A stretch of DNA of 33,442 nucleotides from Singulisphaera sp. GP187 (GTDB lineage Bacteria; Planctomycetota; Planctomycetia; Gemmatales; Gemmataceae): contig CAMAUE010000050.1 in NCBI GenBank assembly GCA_945861245.1, positions 1 through 33,442 of the forward strand, read 5' to 3'. Of this stretch, positions 9,183-19,080 are shown piece by piece (within the stretch, counting starts at the first letter, position 1; each line of letters begins with the position of its first letter). Under the pieces are notes generated by a model. That model was given only the letters and a program-made list of their open reading frames with translations. It did not search any database and was not told where the DNA came from. Made by a program: the position numbers and the translations under genes.

Positions 9183-9465
9183 CGGCTTTTGCCCACTTCC
9201 CCATCGACGGCTGAGTTGGTCGCTATCCCTTCCGCGACCTTAAGAAAGCAGCCGACAATGTGCGCATGGCATAAAGTTGGCAGCTTCCTTGCGATCGCCG
9301 ATCAGTAGAGGTTAAGCCCGTTCGGAAATGCGACGTTTCCCACTGTGCAAATTATTCCCAATACATGATAGCTATAAGCCTGAATTGGCAATTCGTCCGA
9401 GCCTGAGCGACCAAACACCCCTTCGCTGGCGATTGTCAAACTTGGACAGGCTGACGACTGCCAAC
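9183..9465. other. intergenic region, decayed repeat only
   Basis: Between the TPR-like gene and the convergent broken gene I see no RNA gene or small coding sequence. The only recognisable content is the decayed type D repeat listed at 9396-9455. Confidence 0.5.
9396..9455. repeat. type D inverted repeat, decayed copy
   Basis: The segments GAGCCTGAGCGA and CCCCTTCGCTGGCGA, plus a distal ACAGGCTGA, match pieces of the intact copy at 7029-7086 in the same order, with insertions between them. Confidence 0.45.
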
Positions 9466-9500
9466 AAAAAAAGCGTAAGCAAGAGTTTCTTGCTTACGCT
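9466..9500 (-). terminator. intrinsic terminator of the broken gene at 9529-10182
   Basis: Arms AGCGTAAGCAAGA (9472-9484) and its exact inverse (9488-9500) form a 13-bp stem with a 3-nt loop. On the minus strand the stem is followed by seven T residues (complement of 9466-9472). It lies 28 bp past the stop codon. Confidence 0.82.
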
Positions 9501-9528
9501 CTCTGGCGTGACGGCCGATTATTTCAAA

Positions 9529-10182
9529 CTACTCCGTTCGCGTCATCAATGCTTCGGCTTGCTGCAGGGCTCGTGTGACGGCAACAGCTTCGGTTTCGCC
9601 TTGGGCGTGCACCGGATGATTGCGCATCGGGTCAGTCGTCGGCAGTTCGAGTAGCACACGAATTTCGCCTGTCGGTGTGCGGCCTTTCTCGTAGCGGCGC
9701 ACGCCGAGCCGTTCGATCCGAGTCTGGATTTGATTCCAATCGACCTGCGGTTGTTGCGACGGCACCACCGTCGCTGGCAGTGTCGGCTGATGTAGATTCG
9801 TTGCGATTCCGAGTGCATGCGGACTTGGCATCTCGAACTTCGGCAAACCCGTGCCCGACACGCCACGACTCAGCGTTGGCGGCGGTAGCGGTGCACTGTA
9901 ATTTCCCGCCACGAGACTTGCCGGCGAGGGCATCTTCGGCGCTGACGGCGTCTGCCACGGTGCCATTTGCGGAAATTTCGGCGATTGCGAATACGTCGGC
10001 GCCGCCTGACGATACGGCATTCCAGTCATCGCTTGATTGTACATAGGCATCATCGGAAAACCGCCGACCGGCGGTGCGCAACCTGCGGGCGTTCACGACG
10101 CACCGCATCGGCCCGGGATCACGCTCAGCCAAACCAGCGCCAATGCGAGCAAAAAAAGTCCCTGTCGCGCGTCCTTGCACAT
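9529..10182 (-). pseudogene. proline-rich exported protein with an in-frame TGA in its leader region
   Basis: The open part (10053-9529, 174 residues) is Pro/Met/Gln-rich, with a compact C-terminal domain of about 70 residues starting at VDWNQIQTRIERLG that I do not recognise. It lacks a ribosome site and a leader of its own. Reading upstream in the same frame gives an ATG at 10182-10180 with GGGAAGG nine bases before it, then a textbook signal peptide (MCKDARQGLFLLALALVWL), then TGA at 10095-10093, then in-frame codons without a stop into the open part. So the natural gene appears to be 218 codons with a nonsense codon at position 30. A sequencing error or a recent mutation are both possible. 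The terminator and coding pattern downstream look intact. Confidence 0.7.
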
Positions 10183-10363
10183 ACGTCGCATCCTTCCCGG
10201 CAATTTGCCGATGGTGGGCATTCGACTGGAGGCAACGCTATCCTTGCGAAGCCAATCCAACCGCGAACGGGTAATAGCAGCCAGCGCCGGGAAAAGAAAG
10301 GCCAGTCCACCCAGACACGCGATTTTGCCAAATTTACAATGTTTTGTGTAAAGGTTACAAGTA

Positions 10364-10474
10364 TGACGCCACCGACAAAAGGTGATTTCCGAGGCTGAAG
10401 CGTAAGCGAGGCATTCAGGTCGCCTCGCTTACGCTTCAGCCTCGGACGGAAAATTGCCTCTGTCGGTCGCGTCA
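10364..10474. repeat. type A MITE-like element, copy 2
   Basis: A perfect 24-bp inner inverted repeat (10389-10412 and 10422-10445) has a 9-nt loop. The outer terminal inverted repeat is TGACGCCACCGACAAAA (10364-10380) against CTGTCGGTCGCGTCA (10460-10474). Element length is 111 bp. Confidence 0.85.
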
Positions 10475-10478
10475 AGAA

Positions 10479-10581
10479 TGACGCGACCGACAAAAGTACG
10501 AGCCGGAAGCGTAAGCGACGGATTTCTCCAGTCCGTCGCTTACGCTTCCGGCTCGTAAAGTGATTTTTGTCGGTCGCGTCA
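10479..10581. repeat. type A MITE-like element, copy 3
   Basis: Starting 4 bp after copy 2, the outer TIR TGACGCGACCGACAAAA (10479-10495) pairs with TTTTGTCGGTCGCGTCA (10565-10581). The inner 25-bp perfect palindrome occupies 10498-10522 and 10532-10556, with the same loop (TTTCTCCAG) as copy 1. Confidence 0.88.
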
Positions 10582-10587
10582 AGAATA

Positions 10588-10611
10588 TAGCCCGCCATTT
10601 ATGGCGGGCTA
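10588..10611. repeat. short perfect hairpin upstream of recQ
   Basis: TAGCCCGCCAT and its exact inverse flank a TT loop. It is 59 bp before the recQ start and abuts the MITE-like pair. It lacks a T tract on either strand, so a terminator role is doubtful. Confidence 0.6.
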
Positions 10612-10669
10612 GCTACGGACCGCTGATTTTCCCATAGGGCGATTGCGATTTTTGCGGTAAAATCTCTCC

Positions 10670-12505
10670 ATGCTTGATCGACTAAAACAACTTGTACAAA
10701 AACATTGGGGCTTCGCGTCGTTCCGTCCGTTGCAACAAGAGGCAATGCAGGCGATGCTCGACAGCCGCGATTCGCTCCTTGTGCTGCCCACCGGCGGCGG
10801 GAAGTCGCTTTGCTTTCAGGCGCCGGCCGTCGCGCTCGGCGGCACTACCGTCGTCGTCTCGCCGCTTATCGCCCTCATGAAGGACCAGGTCGATGGCCTC
10901 CAAGCGTGCGGCATTCCCGCCATCCAACTCGACAGCACGCTCACCCCCGTCGAACGCCGATCCTACGAGCAAGACATCCGCGACGGAGCGGTTCGGCTCG
11001 TCTATGTCTCGCCCGAACGGCTGGGCACGCCCGATTTTATCAGCCTCTGTCGCGATATCGATGTGCGAACATTTGCGATTGATGAGGCCCACTGCATCAG
11101 CCATTGGGGACATGACTTTCGCCCCGACTATCGCATGCTGAGCCGAATCAAGGATATCTATCCCAAGGCCAGCGTGCATGCGTTCACCGCGACGGCGACC
11201 GAGCAAGTTCGCGCAGACATCTGCAAGGAACTCGCCTTGCGCGATCCGCTCGTACACGTGGGAAATTTCGATCGGCCCAATCTGACGTTCCGCGTGCTGC
11301 GGCGTGGCGACCAAGATCGCCAGGTCAAGGAAGTGCTCGAACGTCATCGCGGCGAGGCCGGCATCATCTACTGTCTTCGCCGAGCCGACGTGGACGAACT
11401 GCATGCCCAGCTGACGACCTGGGGCATCAAGTCGAGGGCGTACCACGCCGGCCTGGACGTGAACGCCCGATGCCGAGCGCAGGATGCGTTTATCAACGAA
11501 GAGTGCGATCTGATCGTTGCTACCATCGCATTTGGCATGGGGATCGATCGGTCGAACATTCGCTTTGTTCTGCACACGTCGATGCCGAAATCGATCGAGC
11601 ACTATCAGCAGGAAACGGGCCGAGCCGGGCGCGATGGGCTGGAAGCGGAATGCGTGTTGCTGCACTCCGGCGCCGACGTGCTAACGTGGAAGGCGATTCT
11701 CGAAAAGTCGGCACGCGAGCCAAGCGTCGGTCCGGACTTCTTGCCGAACGCGCTTAGGCATGTCGAGGACCTCGATCGTTATGCTCGCGGCGCGGTCTGT
11801 CGCCACAAAGCGCTCGTCAATTATTTCGGCCAAGAGTACGACGAACCTAGCTGCGGCGCGTGCGATCTCTGCTTGGGCGATGTCGAAAAGGTAGGCGACG
11901 CGCTGATCGTCGCTCAGAAAATTCTCTCTTGCGTGGCACGAGTACGCGAACGTTTTGGCGTCAACCACGTCATCTCCATCCTTCGCGGCGAAGACAACGA
12001 GCGCGTGCGGCAGTATCAGCACAATGAACTCAGCACCTATGGCTTGCTTAAGGATCAAGCCAAGAACGTGGTTCGCGATTGGATTTTCCAACTGATCGGC
12101 CAAAGGTTACTTGTGAAATCCGAGGACGAGTATCCCGTGCTGAAGCTGAACCTGGCTTCGTGGGAGGTCATGAAGGGCAACTTTACGAAGGTGCATTTGC
12201 TGCAACCCGTGAGCCGAAAGAAGTCGGAGAAGGTCAAGCAATCGCGTGCCGACGAGACGTCGTGGATCGGCGTAGACCGCAAGCTGTTCGATGCGCTGCG
12301 CGCGTGGCGGTTTGCGTTAGCGAAGGAGATTCAGAAACCGCCCTACGTCATCTTTAGCGACGAGACGTTGCGCCAGCTGGCCCGTGTCAAACCGGCAACG
12401 CCGGAAGAGCTTCGCGCGGTGCGCGGCATCGGCGACGCCAAGCTGCGCACCTATGGAGCGTTGGTACTCGCGATTATCAAAGAGCACGCGGGAACGGGCG
12501 GATAA
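10670..12505 (+). CDS. recQ: ATP-dependent DNA helicase RecQ
   Basis: The 611-residue protein has the full bacterial RecQ architecture. The helicase core carries Walker A TGGGKS (41-46) and DEAH (138-141) followed by the aromatic-rich loop [13 protein letters not shown]. Helicase motif VI appears as [10 protein letters not shown]. The RecQ zinc site uses C377, C395, C398 and C401, followed by the winged-helix RQC region. An HRDC domain occupies about 530-605. RecQ unwinds DNA 3'-5' in recombination repair and stalled-fork processing. The start fits homologues ([14 protein letters not shown]), though the upstream Shine-Dalgarno is weak. Two palindromic elements and a hairpin lie directly upstream. 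I see no sign of truncation. Confidence 0.96.
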   Translation: MLDRLKQLVQKHWGFASFRPLQQEAMQAMLDSRDSLLVLPTGGGKSLCFQAPAVALGGTTVVVSPLIALMKDQVDGLQACGIPAIQLDSTLTPVERRSYEQDIRDGAVRLVYVSPERLGTPDFISLCRDIDVRTFAIDEAHCISHWGHDFRPDYRMLSRIKDIYPKASVHAFTATATEQVRADICKELALRDPLVHVGNFDRPNLTFRVLRRGDQDRQVKEVLERHRGEAGIIYCLRRADVDELHAQLTTWGIKSRAYHAGLDVNARCRAQDAFINEECDLIVATIAFGMGIDRSNIRFVLHTSMPKSIEHYQQETGRAGRDGLEAECVLLHSGADVLTWKAILEKSAREPSVGPDFLPNALRHVEDLDRYARGAVCRHKALVNYFGQEYDEPSCGACDLCLGDVEKVGDALIVAQKILSCVARVRERFGVNHVISILRGEDNERVRQYQHNELSTYGLLKDQAKNVVRDWIFQLIGQRLLVKSEDEYPVLKLNLASWEVMKGNFTKVHLLQPVSRKKSEKVKQSRADETSWIGVDRKLFDALRAWRFALAKEIQKPPYVIFSDETLRQLARVKPATPEELRAVRGIGDAKLRTYGALVLAIIKEHAGTGG

Positions 12506-12521
12506 TCCTTGGCATGAAAAT

Positions 12522-12543
12522 GCGAGCGCTAAGCCGCAAGCGG
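12522..12543. repeat. type C repeat, single arm
   Basis: GCGAGCGCTAAGCCGCAAGC matches the right arm of the intact copy at 15381-15399 exactly, but no partner arm is nearby. It lies between recQ and the GtrA-like gene. Confidence 0.6.
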
Positions 12544-12638
12544 AAACTGTCTGATTTTTCTCATCTCCGAAAATCGTGACTTATATTTGCGCATCGGACT
12601 TGATCTCGTTCAACTCCCCTTTGGCATGGAGCTAGTCC

Positions 12639-13082
12639 ATGGTACGCGCTTTGACACAACGGATCGTGTCGCCGGTGGAATCGATCTTTTTGCAGGTGCC
12701 TCGCGCATTACTGGCGTCGATTTTGGCGTTGGCGGTCGATTTCACGATTCTCGAAATCTGCATACGATTGCTGAGCATGCACGCCATCGCCGGCGCGGTC
12801 ATCGGCTATCTCGCGGGCGGCGTCTTGCAATATGTGCTTTGCTCCGTCTGGGTGTTCTCGACGTCACTCAAGGCGGATGCCGTCGGGTTCGCCGCTTTTA
12901 CTGTGCTATCGCTTGTCGGGCTGGGCATAACCTGGCTGGTGATGTTACTAGTCCACGATTCCGGCGGTGCTCCCGTCGAATTGGCAAAACTCGGTGCGGT
13001 CGGGCTGACGTTCACGTGGAACTTCCTGAGCCGAAAGTACCTGCTGTTTCGTGCGGAGGACAGGCAGATCGCCGCTGAGTAA
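12639..13082 (+). CDS. GtrA-like small membrane protein
   Basis: The protein has 147 residues, the usual GtrA size. It has four hydrophobic segments (about 22-45, 49-70, 82-105, 115-135) and the typical ending TWNFLSRKYLLF, where the family has an NF..R+...F pattern. GtrA-like proteins are thought to help translocate polyprenyl-phosphate-linked sugars across the inner membrane. GGAG seven bases before the ATG supports the start. It is followed on the same strand by a GT-C-like membrane protein and an FAD oxidoreductase, which suggests a shared envelope-glycan role; the 240-bp gap makes a single operon uncertain. Confidence 0.85.
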   Translation: MVRALTQRIVSPVESIFLQVPRALLASILALAVDFTILEICIRLLSMHAIAGAVIGYLAGGVLQYVLCSVWVFSTSLKADAVGFAAFTVLSLVGLGITWLVMLLVHDSGGAPVELAKLGAVGLTFTWNFLSRKYLLFRAEDRQIAAE

Positions 13083-13114
13083 TGCGGATGGCGCATACGT
13101 TGAAAGGTATAGTT

Positions 13115-13136
13115 GCGAGCGCTAATCCGAAAGCAG
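13115..13136. repeat. type C repeat, single diverged arm
   Basis: GCGAGCGCTAATCCGAAAGC differs at two places from the arm at 12522-12541. It lies upstream of the polytopic membrane protein gene. Apart from this the 240-bp gap shows nothing recognisable. Confidence 0.5.
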
Positions 13137-13322
13137 AAAAAATAAAATTCGATAACGAGCTACTTTGCATTACTGAAAACCCACTGCAATCCGGATCGTC
13201 GCTTCAACCAATCTGTAAAGGTACGGCAACATTTTTCAGCACATTTCCCCCAATCGAAAAAACCTGACCTATAGTTGGGATGAAAACACGGAATCGTTTT
13301 TCTCCCCATCTGTCGATTGCCA

Positions 13323-15326
13323 ATGCACGAATCTTTTCCAACCTGGATCACCGGCGCAGCCGGCACAATCCGCGACCTCGCGGAACGCCCGTGGACGTTG
13401 TTCGTGCTCCTCCTCGCTGTTAACGCCATCGCTCGGCCCTGCACCTCAACCTCTCACGATGCTCGCTTGTATAGTCTGCAAGCCCTCAATCACGCCGAGG
13501 ACGGCGCCTACGCCGACGACGTGTTCCTTCGCTACGGTTCGCAGGATCGTTACTCGGCCTTCTCGCAGGTTGCCGGCCCGATAGTCCGCGAGTTCGGCGT
13601 GCGGCCCGTGTTCTTCACGTTCTACCTGATCTTCAACACGCTATTCCTATTCGCACTGTTTCGCCTGGTGCGGACGCTGATCTCCGATCCCGTTGTCTCA
13701 ACGCTGTCGCTGATCTATCTCACCACGGCCCCATTAGCGTTCGGCGGGTGCGACATCTTCATGGTTCACGAGCAGTTCTTCACGCCGCGAACGATCGGGT
13801 CGGCCATGACGCTGTTTGCGATTGAGCGATTACTACAACGCAGCTATCTCTCTACGGGATTCCTGCTCGCCGCGGGTCTTGCGATGCATCCGCTGATGGC
13901 GTTCGGCGGCGTACTGATTGCGTGCAGCTACCTCACGATGGAATATCTGTCTGCGCGTTGGTTCGGCGGCTTGCTCGTCAGTGTTTCGGCGATGGCTGCG
14001 GTGCTGCTGGCGCTGCCTGTCGTAAGCGCGCAAATGTTTGGAGTGATCGATGATGACTGGCATTTGTTCATCCGCATCGCCGTCGGTTACAACTATCCCG
14101 ATACCTGGGACACCAAGGATTGGCTGAACCTCGCGCTGTCATTGGTGCTGCCCGTCGCCGGTGCGGCCTGGCTGTTCAAGAGCCAGCCGAATCGTCAACG
14201 ATTCTTGCTCGCGGCGGCCTTGGCAGGGTCGGCGGGCTTTCTGGTGACGCTTGTTGCGTCGCTGTCGCCTTATGCTCTGCTATTTCAAGGGCAACCTTAT
14301 CGTGTCCTGTGGATATTGAAGGTTCTGCAAATCCCGCTCGCCTTCGCGTTCATCGTCCGATGGAGCGTCGCTGAATCTCTGCCCGCTCGGCTCGGTGCTC
14401 TGACGATGATCGCGTTCTTCGCCGTCGGCAACCTCGCTCAACAGGAGTTGACGATCATCGCAATGGCCTTGGCGCTTTCGATGGGCCTCGCCGTGCTGAA
14501 CCGCGACGGGCTCGGTTCTAACTGGTGGTGGCTCGGCCTCGCCCGCGGTTTTGTGCTTGGTGCGCTCGGCTGGATGACCTATCGCTGGTGGTTCTTCGTT
14601 TCAAAACGTGAAGTCATCTCACAGCATTTCGATCTCAACGAATTCGCGCTGTTCGATTTGTTCCATCCGTTCCTTTGGCTCGTCGGTATCTGCATTGCCG
14701 CGAGCATCTGGAACGCCTGGCCCGCTCAGGCTACGGTCCGCTGGGCGGCGCTGGTGCTGGCGACGATCGTCCCGTCCGCCTGGTTCGCAACCGAAGCCTG
14801 CCCAACCTTTCGCCGCGAGCACACACGCATCGGCCAGGACATCGCCTTCATTCGCGAATATGTCGGCGAGCAGCGCAGGGCGGAGGGCCGGCATCCGAGC
14901 GTCTACTGTTCGCTGGGCCGGGCCGACTTACTCTGGATCGACGTGCCGGCCACGAGCTACTTCGACATCATCCAAACCGCCGGCGTCATGTTCCAACGCC
15001 AAACCGCGATCGAACTTCAACGTCGAATCGGCCTGGTCGCCAAGTTCGAGATGGCTCGCCAACGCCAGGAAGCGGTCTTTCTCGACAACGCCAAGAAGGT
15101 CGGCATGGAGAATCTCTTTCACGAAATGTTCGACGGCCCCGCCCCGACCGCGCTCGACCTCGTCCGCTTGGCTAACGACCCCGCCCTCGATTACATCGTG
15201 ATCCCGAAATGCTTTGACGACCTCTACTCAGCCACGAATGGCCGGGTTTACCTGTATGACTGTGCCAAGATGCGAAAGGCTGGCGGAGGTTCGACCGGCG
15301 TCCGCTTCGCGGCACGTGAACGCTGA
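13323..15326 (+). CDS. polytopic membrane protein, GT-C glycosyltransferase-like
   Basis: The 667-residue protein has roughly 12-13 hydrophobic helices between residues 23 and 500 and a soluble C-terminal domain of about 160 residues. The first long external loop contains acidic clusters (SHDARLY, AEDGAYADD) placed as in GT-C glycosyltransferases, where an acidic residue in this loop is catalytic. The family could not be named. Inferred function is transfer of a sugar from a lipid-phosphate donor at the outer face of the membrane, supported by the GtrA-like gene upstream and the mutase-like FAD enzyme downstream. An in-frame TTG lies 6 bases upstream of the chosen ATG; neither has a strong ribosome site. 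Confidence 0.65.
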   Translation: MHESFPTWITGAAGTIRDLAERPWTLFVLLLAVNAIARPCTSTSHDARLYSLQALNHAEDGAYADDVFLRYGSQDRYSAFSQVAGPIVREFGVRPVFFTFYLIFNTLFLFALFRLVRTLISDPVVSTLSLIYLTTAPLAFGGCDIFMVHEQFFTPRTIGSAMTLFAIERLLQRSYLSTGFLLAAGLAMHPLMAFGGVLIACSYLTMEYLSARWFGGLLVSVSAMAAVLLALPVVSAQMFGVIDDDWHLFIRIAVGYNYPDTWDTKDWLNLALSLVLPVAGAAWLFKSQPNRQRFLLAAALAGSAGFLVTLVASLSPYALLFQGQPYRVLWILKVLQIPLAFAFIVRWSVAESLPARLGALTMIAFFAVGNLAQQELTIIAMALALSMGLAVLNRDGLGSNWWWLGLARGFVLGALGWMTYRWWFFVSKREVISQHFDLNEFALFDLFHPFLWLVGICIAASIWNAWPAQATVRWAALVLATIVPSAWFATEACPTFRREHTRIGQDIAFIREYVGEQRRAEGRHPSVYCSLGRADLLWIDVPATSYFDIIQTAGVMFQRQTAIELQRRIGLVAKFEMARQRQEAVFLDNAKKVGMENLFHEMFDGPAPTALDLVRLANDPALDYIVIPKCFDDLYSATNGRVYLYDCAKMRKAGGGSTGVRFAARER

Positions 15327-15340
15327 CGGATTCGATTCCC

Positions 15341-15399
15341 CCGCTTGCGGCTTAGCGCTCGCGTGGGATATTCTGATCTGAGCGCTAAGCCGCAAGCGG
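15341..15399. repeat. type C inverted repeat, intact copy
   Basis: Perfect 19-bp arms (15341-15359 and 15381-15399) with a 21-nt spacer. The arm is CCGCTTGCGGCTTAGCGCT. It ends 46 bp before the next start codon. Confidence 0.85.
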
Positions 15400-15445
15400 A
15401 AAACAAGAAACGAAAGATAACCATCCCCTTTCCGAGGTATTCCCC

Positions 15446-16993
15446 ATGACGCATCCCAACTCTGTCGCCATCATCGGTGCTGGTCCGGCTGGTTTGACCG
15501 CGGGCTACTTGCTTAGCAAGGACAACGTGCCGGTTACCATCCTCGAAGCCGATCCGGTTTACGTCGGCGGCATCGCCCGCACGGCGAAGTATAAAGGCTA
15601 CCACTTCGACATCGGCGGCCATCGCTTCTTCTCGAAGTCGAAGGAAGTCGAAGACATGTGGACCGAACTGCTGCCCGACGACATGCTCGATCGCCCGCGC
15701 TCCTCGCGCATCTTCTATCGCGACAATTTCTTCGCCTATCCGCTCAAAGCCGGCGAGGCACTGCGAAAGCTCGGCATCTTCGAGTCAACGCATTGCGTGC
15801 TGTCTTATCTGAAGGCGTGCGTGATGCCGACGAAGAACCCGAAGAACTTCGAAGACTGGGTTTCCAACCAGTTCGGCAAACGCCTGTTCAATATCTTCTT
15901 CAAGACCTACACGGAAAAAGTCTGGGGCATGAGTTGCAAGGAGATCTCCGCCGACTGGGCCGCCCAGCGCATCAAGGGTTTGTCACTGGCCTCGGCGATC
16001 TGGAACGCGCTCTTCAAAAAGAAGACGCCCGCGGCCGGCCAGGACAAGAGCAAAGTCATCAAGTCGCTGATCGACACCTTCCGCTACCCGCGCCAAGGTC
16101 CGGGCATGATGTGGGACGCCGCCGCAGACAAGATCAAGAAAATGGGCGGCGATATCGAAATGGGCATGAAGGTCATCGCCTGCCATTACGACGCCGACAG
16201 CCAACTCTGGACCACGACGTATCAGGACAAAGCTGGCAACAAACATTCGATCGAATCGAAGCACGTCATCTCGTCGGCCCCGATGAAGCAGCTCGTCAAC
16301 GGCATCACGCCGAAGATGCCCGAGCATGTCATCAAGACCGCCGATTCGCTGAAGTATCGCGACTTCCTCACCGTCGTGTTGATCCTGAAAGACCGCCAGG
16401 CCTTCGATGACAACTGGATCTACATCCATGACCCGAGCGTGCAAGTGGGCCGCATCCAGAACTTCAAAAGCTGGTCGCCGGAAATGGTACCCGATCCAAC
16501 CATGACCTGCTACGGCCTGGAATATTTCTGCTTCGAGGGCGACGGCCTGTGGACCTCGAGCGACGCCGACCTGATCGAGCAAGCGAAGCGTGAACTCGCG
16601 AAGATCGGCATCGCCAAGCCGGAGGACATCGTCGATGGCACGGTCGTACGTCAGCCGAAGGCCTACCCGGTTTACGATGACGAATACTCGATGCACGTCA
16701 ACACGATCCGTGCGGAACTGGACAAGAACTACCCGAACCTGCACCTGGTCGGCCGCAACGGCATGCACAAGTACAACAACCAGGACCACGCCATGATGAC
16801 GGCAATGCTGTGCGCGAAAAACATCGTCGCCGGCGAAAAGCTATTCGACCTGTGGGAAGTGAACCAGGACGCCGAGTACCACGAAGCAGGCAAAGCCGGT
16901 GAGGCCCAAGGCGTCGCCGGCGGCGGCGGTGCGACGGGATTGCGGATGGTGCCGACGCGCGTGAAGGAAGACGAAAAGGTCGGAGCGGCGTAG
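15446..16993 (+). CDS. FAD-dependent oxidoreductase, UDP-galactopyranose-mutase/amine-oxidase-like
   Basis: The 515-residue protein starts with a classic dinucleotide-binding motif, GAGPAG (11-16), with E34 at the end of the second strand to bind the ribose of [11 protein letters not shown] (55-62) is typical of the group that includes UDP-galactopyranose mutase and related NAD(P)/FAD oxidoreductases of glycan clusters. Near the C-terminus [18 protein letters not shown] fits the second FAD-binding segment. The last 35 residues are a Gly-rich, charged tail. Probable role is conversion of a nucleotide sugar or lipid-linked intermediate for cell-surface glycan synthesis; a protoporphyrinogen-oxidase-like reaction is a less likely alternative. 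GAGG eight bases before the ATG supports the start, and a hairpin terminator follows. Confidence 0.8.
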   Translation: MTHPNSVAIIGAGPAGLTAGYLLSKDNVPVTILEADPVYVGGIARTAKYKGYHFDIGGHRFFSKSKEVEDMWTELLPDDMLDRPRSSRIFYRDNFFAYPLKAGEALRKLGIFESTHCVLSYLKACVMPTKNPKNFEDWVSNQFGKRLFNIFFKTYTEKVWGMSCKEISADWAAQRIKGLSLASAIWNALFKKKTPAAGQDKSKVIKSLIDTFRYPRQGPGMMWDAAADKIKKMGGDIEMGMKVIACHYDADSQLWTTTYQDKAGNKHSIESKHVISSAPMKQLVNGITPKMPEHVIKTADSLKYRDFLTVVLILKDRQAFDDNWIYIHDPSVQVGRIQNFKSWSPEMVPDPTMTCYGLEYFCFEGDGLWTSSDADLIEQAKRELAKIGIAKPEDIVDGTVVRQPKAYPVYDDEYSMHVNTIRAELDKNYPNLHLVGRNGMHKYNNQDHAMMTAMLCAKNIVAGEKLFDLWEVNQDAEYHEAGKAGEAQGVAGGGGATGLRMVPTRVKEDEKVGAA

Positions 16994-17012
16994 CGGTAGT
17001 GGCGAGTGGTTA

Positions 17013-17318
17013 GTGGCTAGAGAATCCAAGCCCGCAGGCGACGAAGGAGCCTGCGGGGTCTTTCGCTTTCCCTGCAAATTAACTGGCAGCGATGTCAAAC
17101 GGCTTTATTATTTCGGATGGTCCGCTGAGGAAATGCTGAGGCAACACTCCGACCTTCGGCCTGAACAGGTCTATGCCGCGCTGGGCTATTTCTACGACAA
17201 CTACCAAGCCATGCTCGTGACGTTGAAAGCGATAAACGAACGCGGCGAGGCTCGTTTGCAGAATCTGACTATTTCGAGGCAGCAACTACTTCAATGGTGC
17301 CTTGTTGCGAAAGGCTAG
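17013..17318 (+). CDS. DUF433-domain fragment, probably 5'-truncated
   Basis: Residues about 28-60 (DVKRLYYFGWSAEEML and the following LRPEQVYAALGYFYDN) match the helical half of DUF433, a domain found in antitoxin-like proteins of toxin-antitoxin loci. The usual preceding segment with a GTR motif is missing. The only upstream start in frame is a GTG at 17013 and the first 20 codons run through the hairpin terminator of the previous gene, so that N-terminus is unlikely to be natural. The next in-frame start is an ATG inside the domain. No toxin gene is adjacent. It is most likely a remnant, although expression from the GTG cannot be excluded. Confidence 0.5.
   Translation: MARESKPAGDEGACGVFRFPCKLTGSDVKRLYYFGWSAEEMLRQHSDLRPEQVYAALGYFYDNYQAMLVTLKAINERGEARLQNLTISRQQLLQWCLVAKG
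17031..17063 (+). terminator. terminator of the FAD oxidoreductase gene
   Basis: CCCGCAGGC (17031-17039) and its exact inverse (17049-17057) form a 9-bp stem with a 9-nt loop, followed by a short GTCTTT tail. It begins 38 bp after the stop codon. Confidence 0.65.
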
Positions 17319-17350
17319 CCCTGCGACGTGTAGTGATGACCTGATGTTCG

Positions 17351-17479
17351 TTAATTCGCCGCAGCCGGTTCCATCATATCCGGAAAGAGTTCGGCGAGCG
17401 GCAGGCGAAAGCCGGGCGCGACCGTGCCGCCGTCAAGCGTGTCGTTCTTGGTTAGCACGCTGATTTGCGTCAAGGAGTG
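17351..17479 (-). pseudogene. C-terminal remnant of a Uma2-family endonuclease
   Basis: On the minus strand, directly after the stop of the DUF1501 gene and in the same frame, 42 codons read HSLTQISVLTKNDTLDGG and continue with VAPGFRLPLAELFPDM to a TAA at 17353-17351. The pattern DTLDGG...PGFRLPLAELF is typical of the end of planctomycete Uma2 proteins (PD-(D/E)XK-like fold). No start codon, catalytic core or ribosome site is present. It appears to be the stump left after the rest of the gene was lost or displaced. Confidence 0.5.
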
Positions 17480-18925
<1,446 letters not shown>

Positions 18926-19080
18926 GGTGGGGGTTCCGAATTCAGGGTGTGGCGAGCTGTACCTGTCGATTTCGCCTACTTCAATGTATTTGTCAATCGC
19001 CGCCGATTCCGCCAACAGAGCAAAGCAATCGTACCATTGCTTCTGAGTGTTTACAAGCTGATACCTATTTGAGCAACGCA

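Noticed and set aside
10093..10095. TGA as a selenocysteine codon
   Set aside because: It falls just after a signal peptide, outside any redox motif, and no convincing stem-loop or selenoprotein context was seen.
12587..13078. 163-codon frame overlapping the GtrA-like gene
   Set aside because: It is Arg/Cys-rich, has no hydrophobic pattern, and the other frame gives a clean four-helix GtrA-like protein with a ribosome site.
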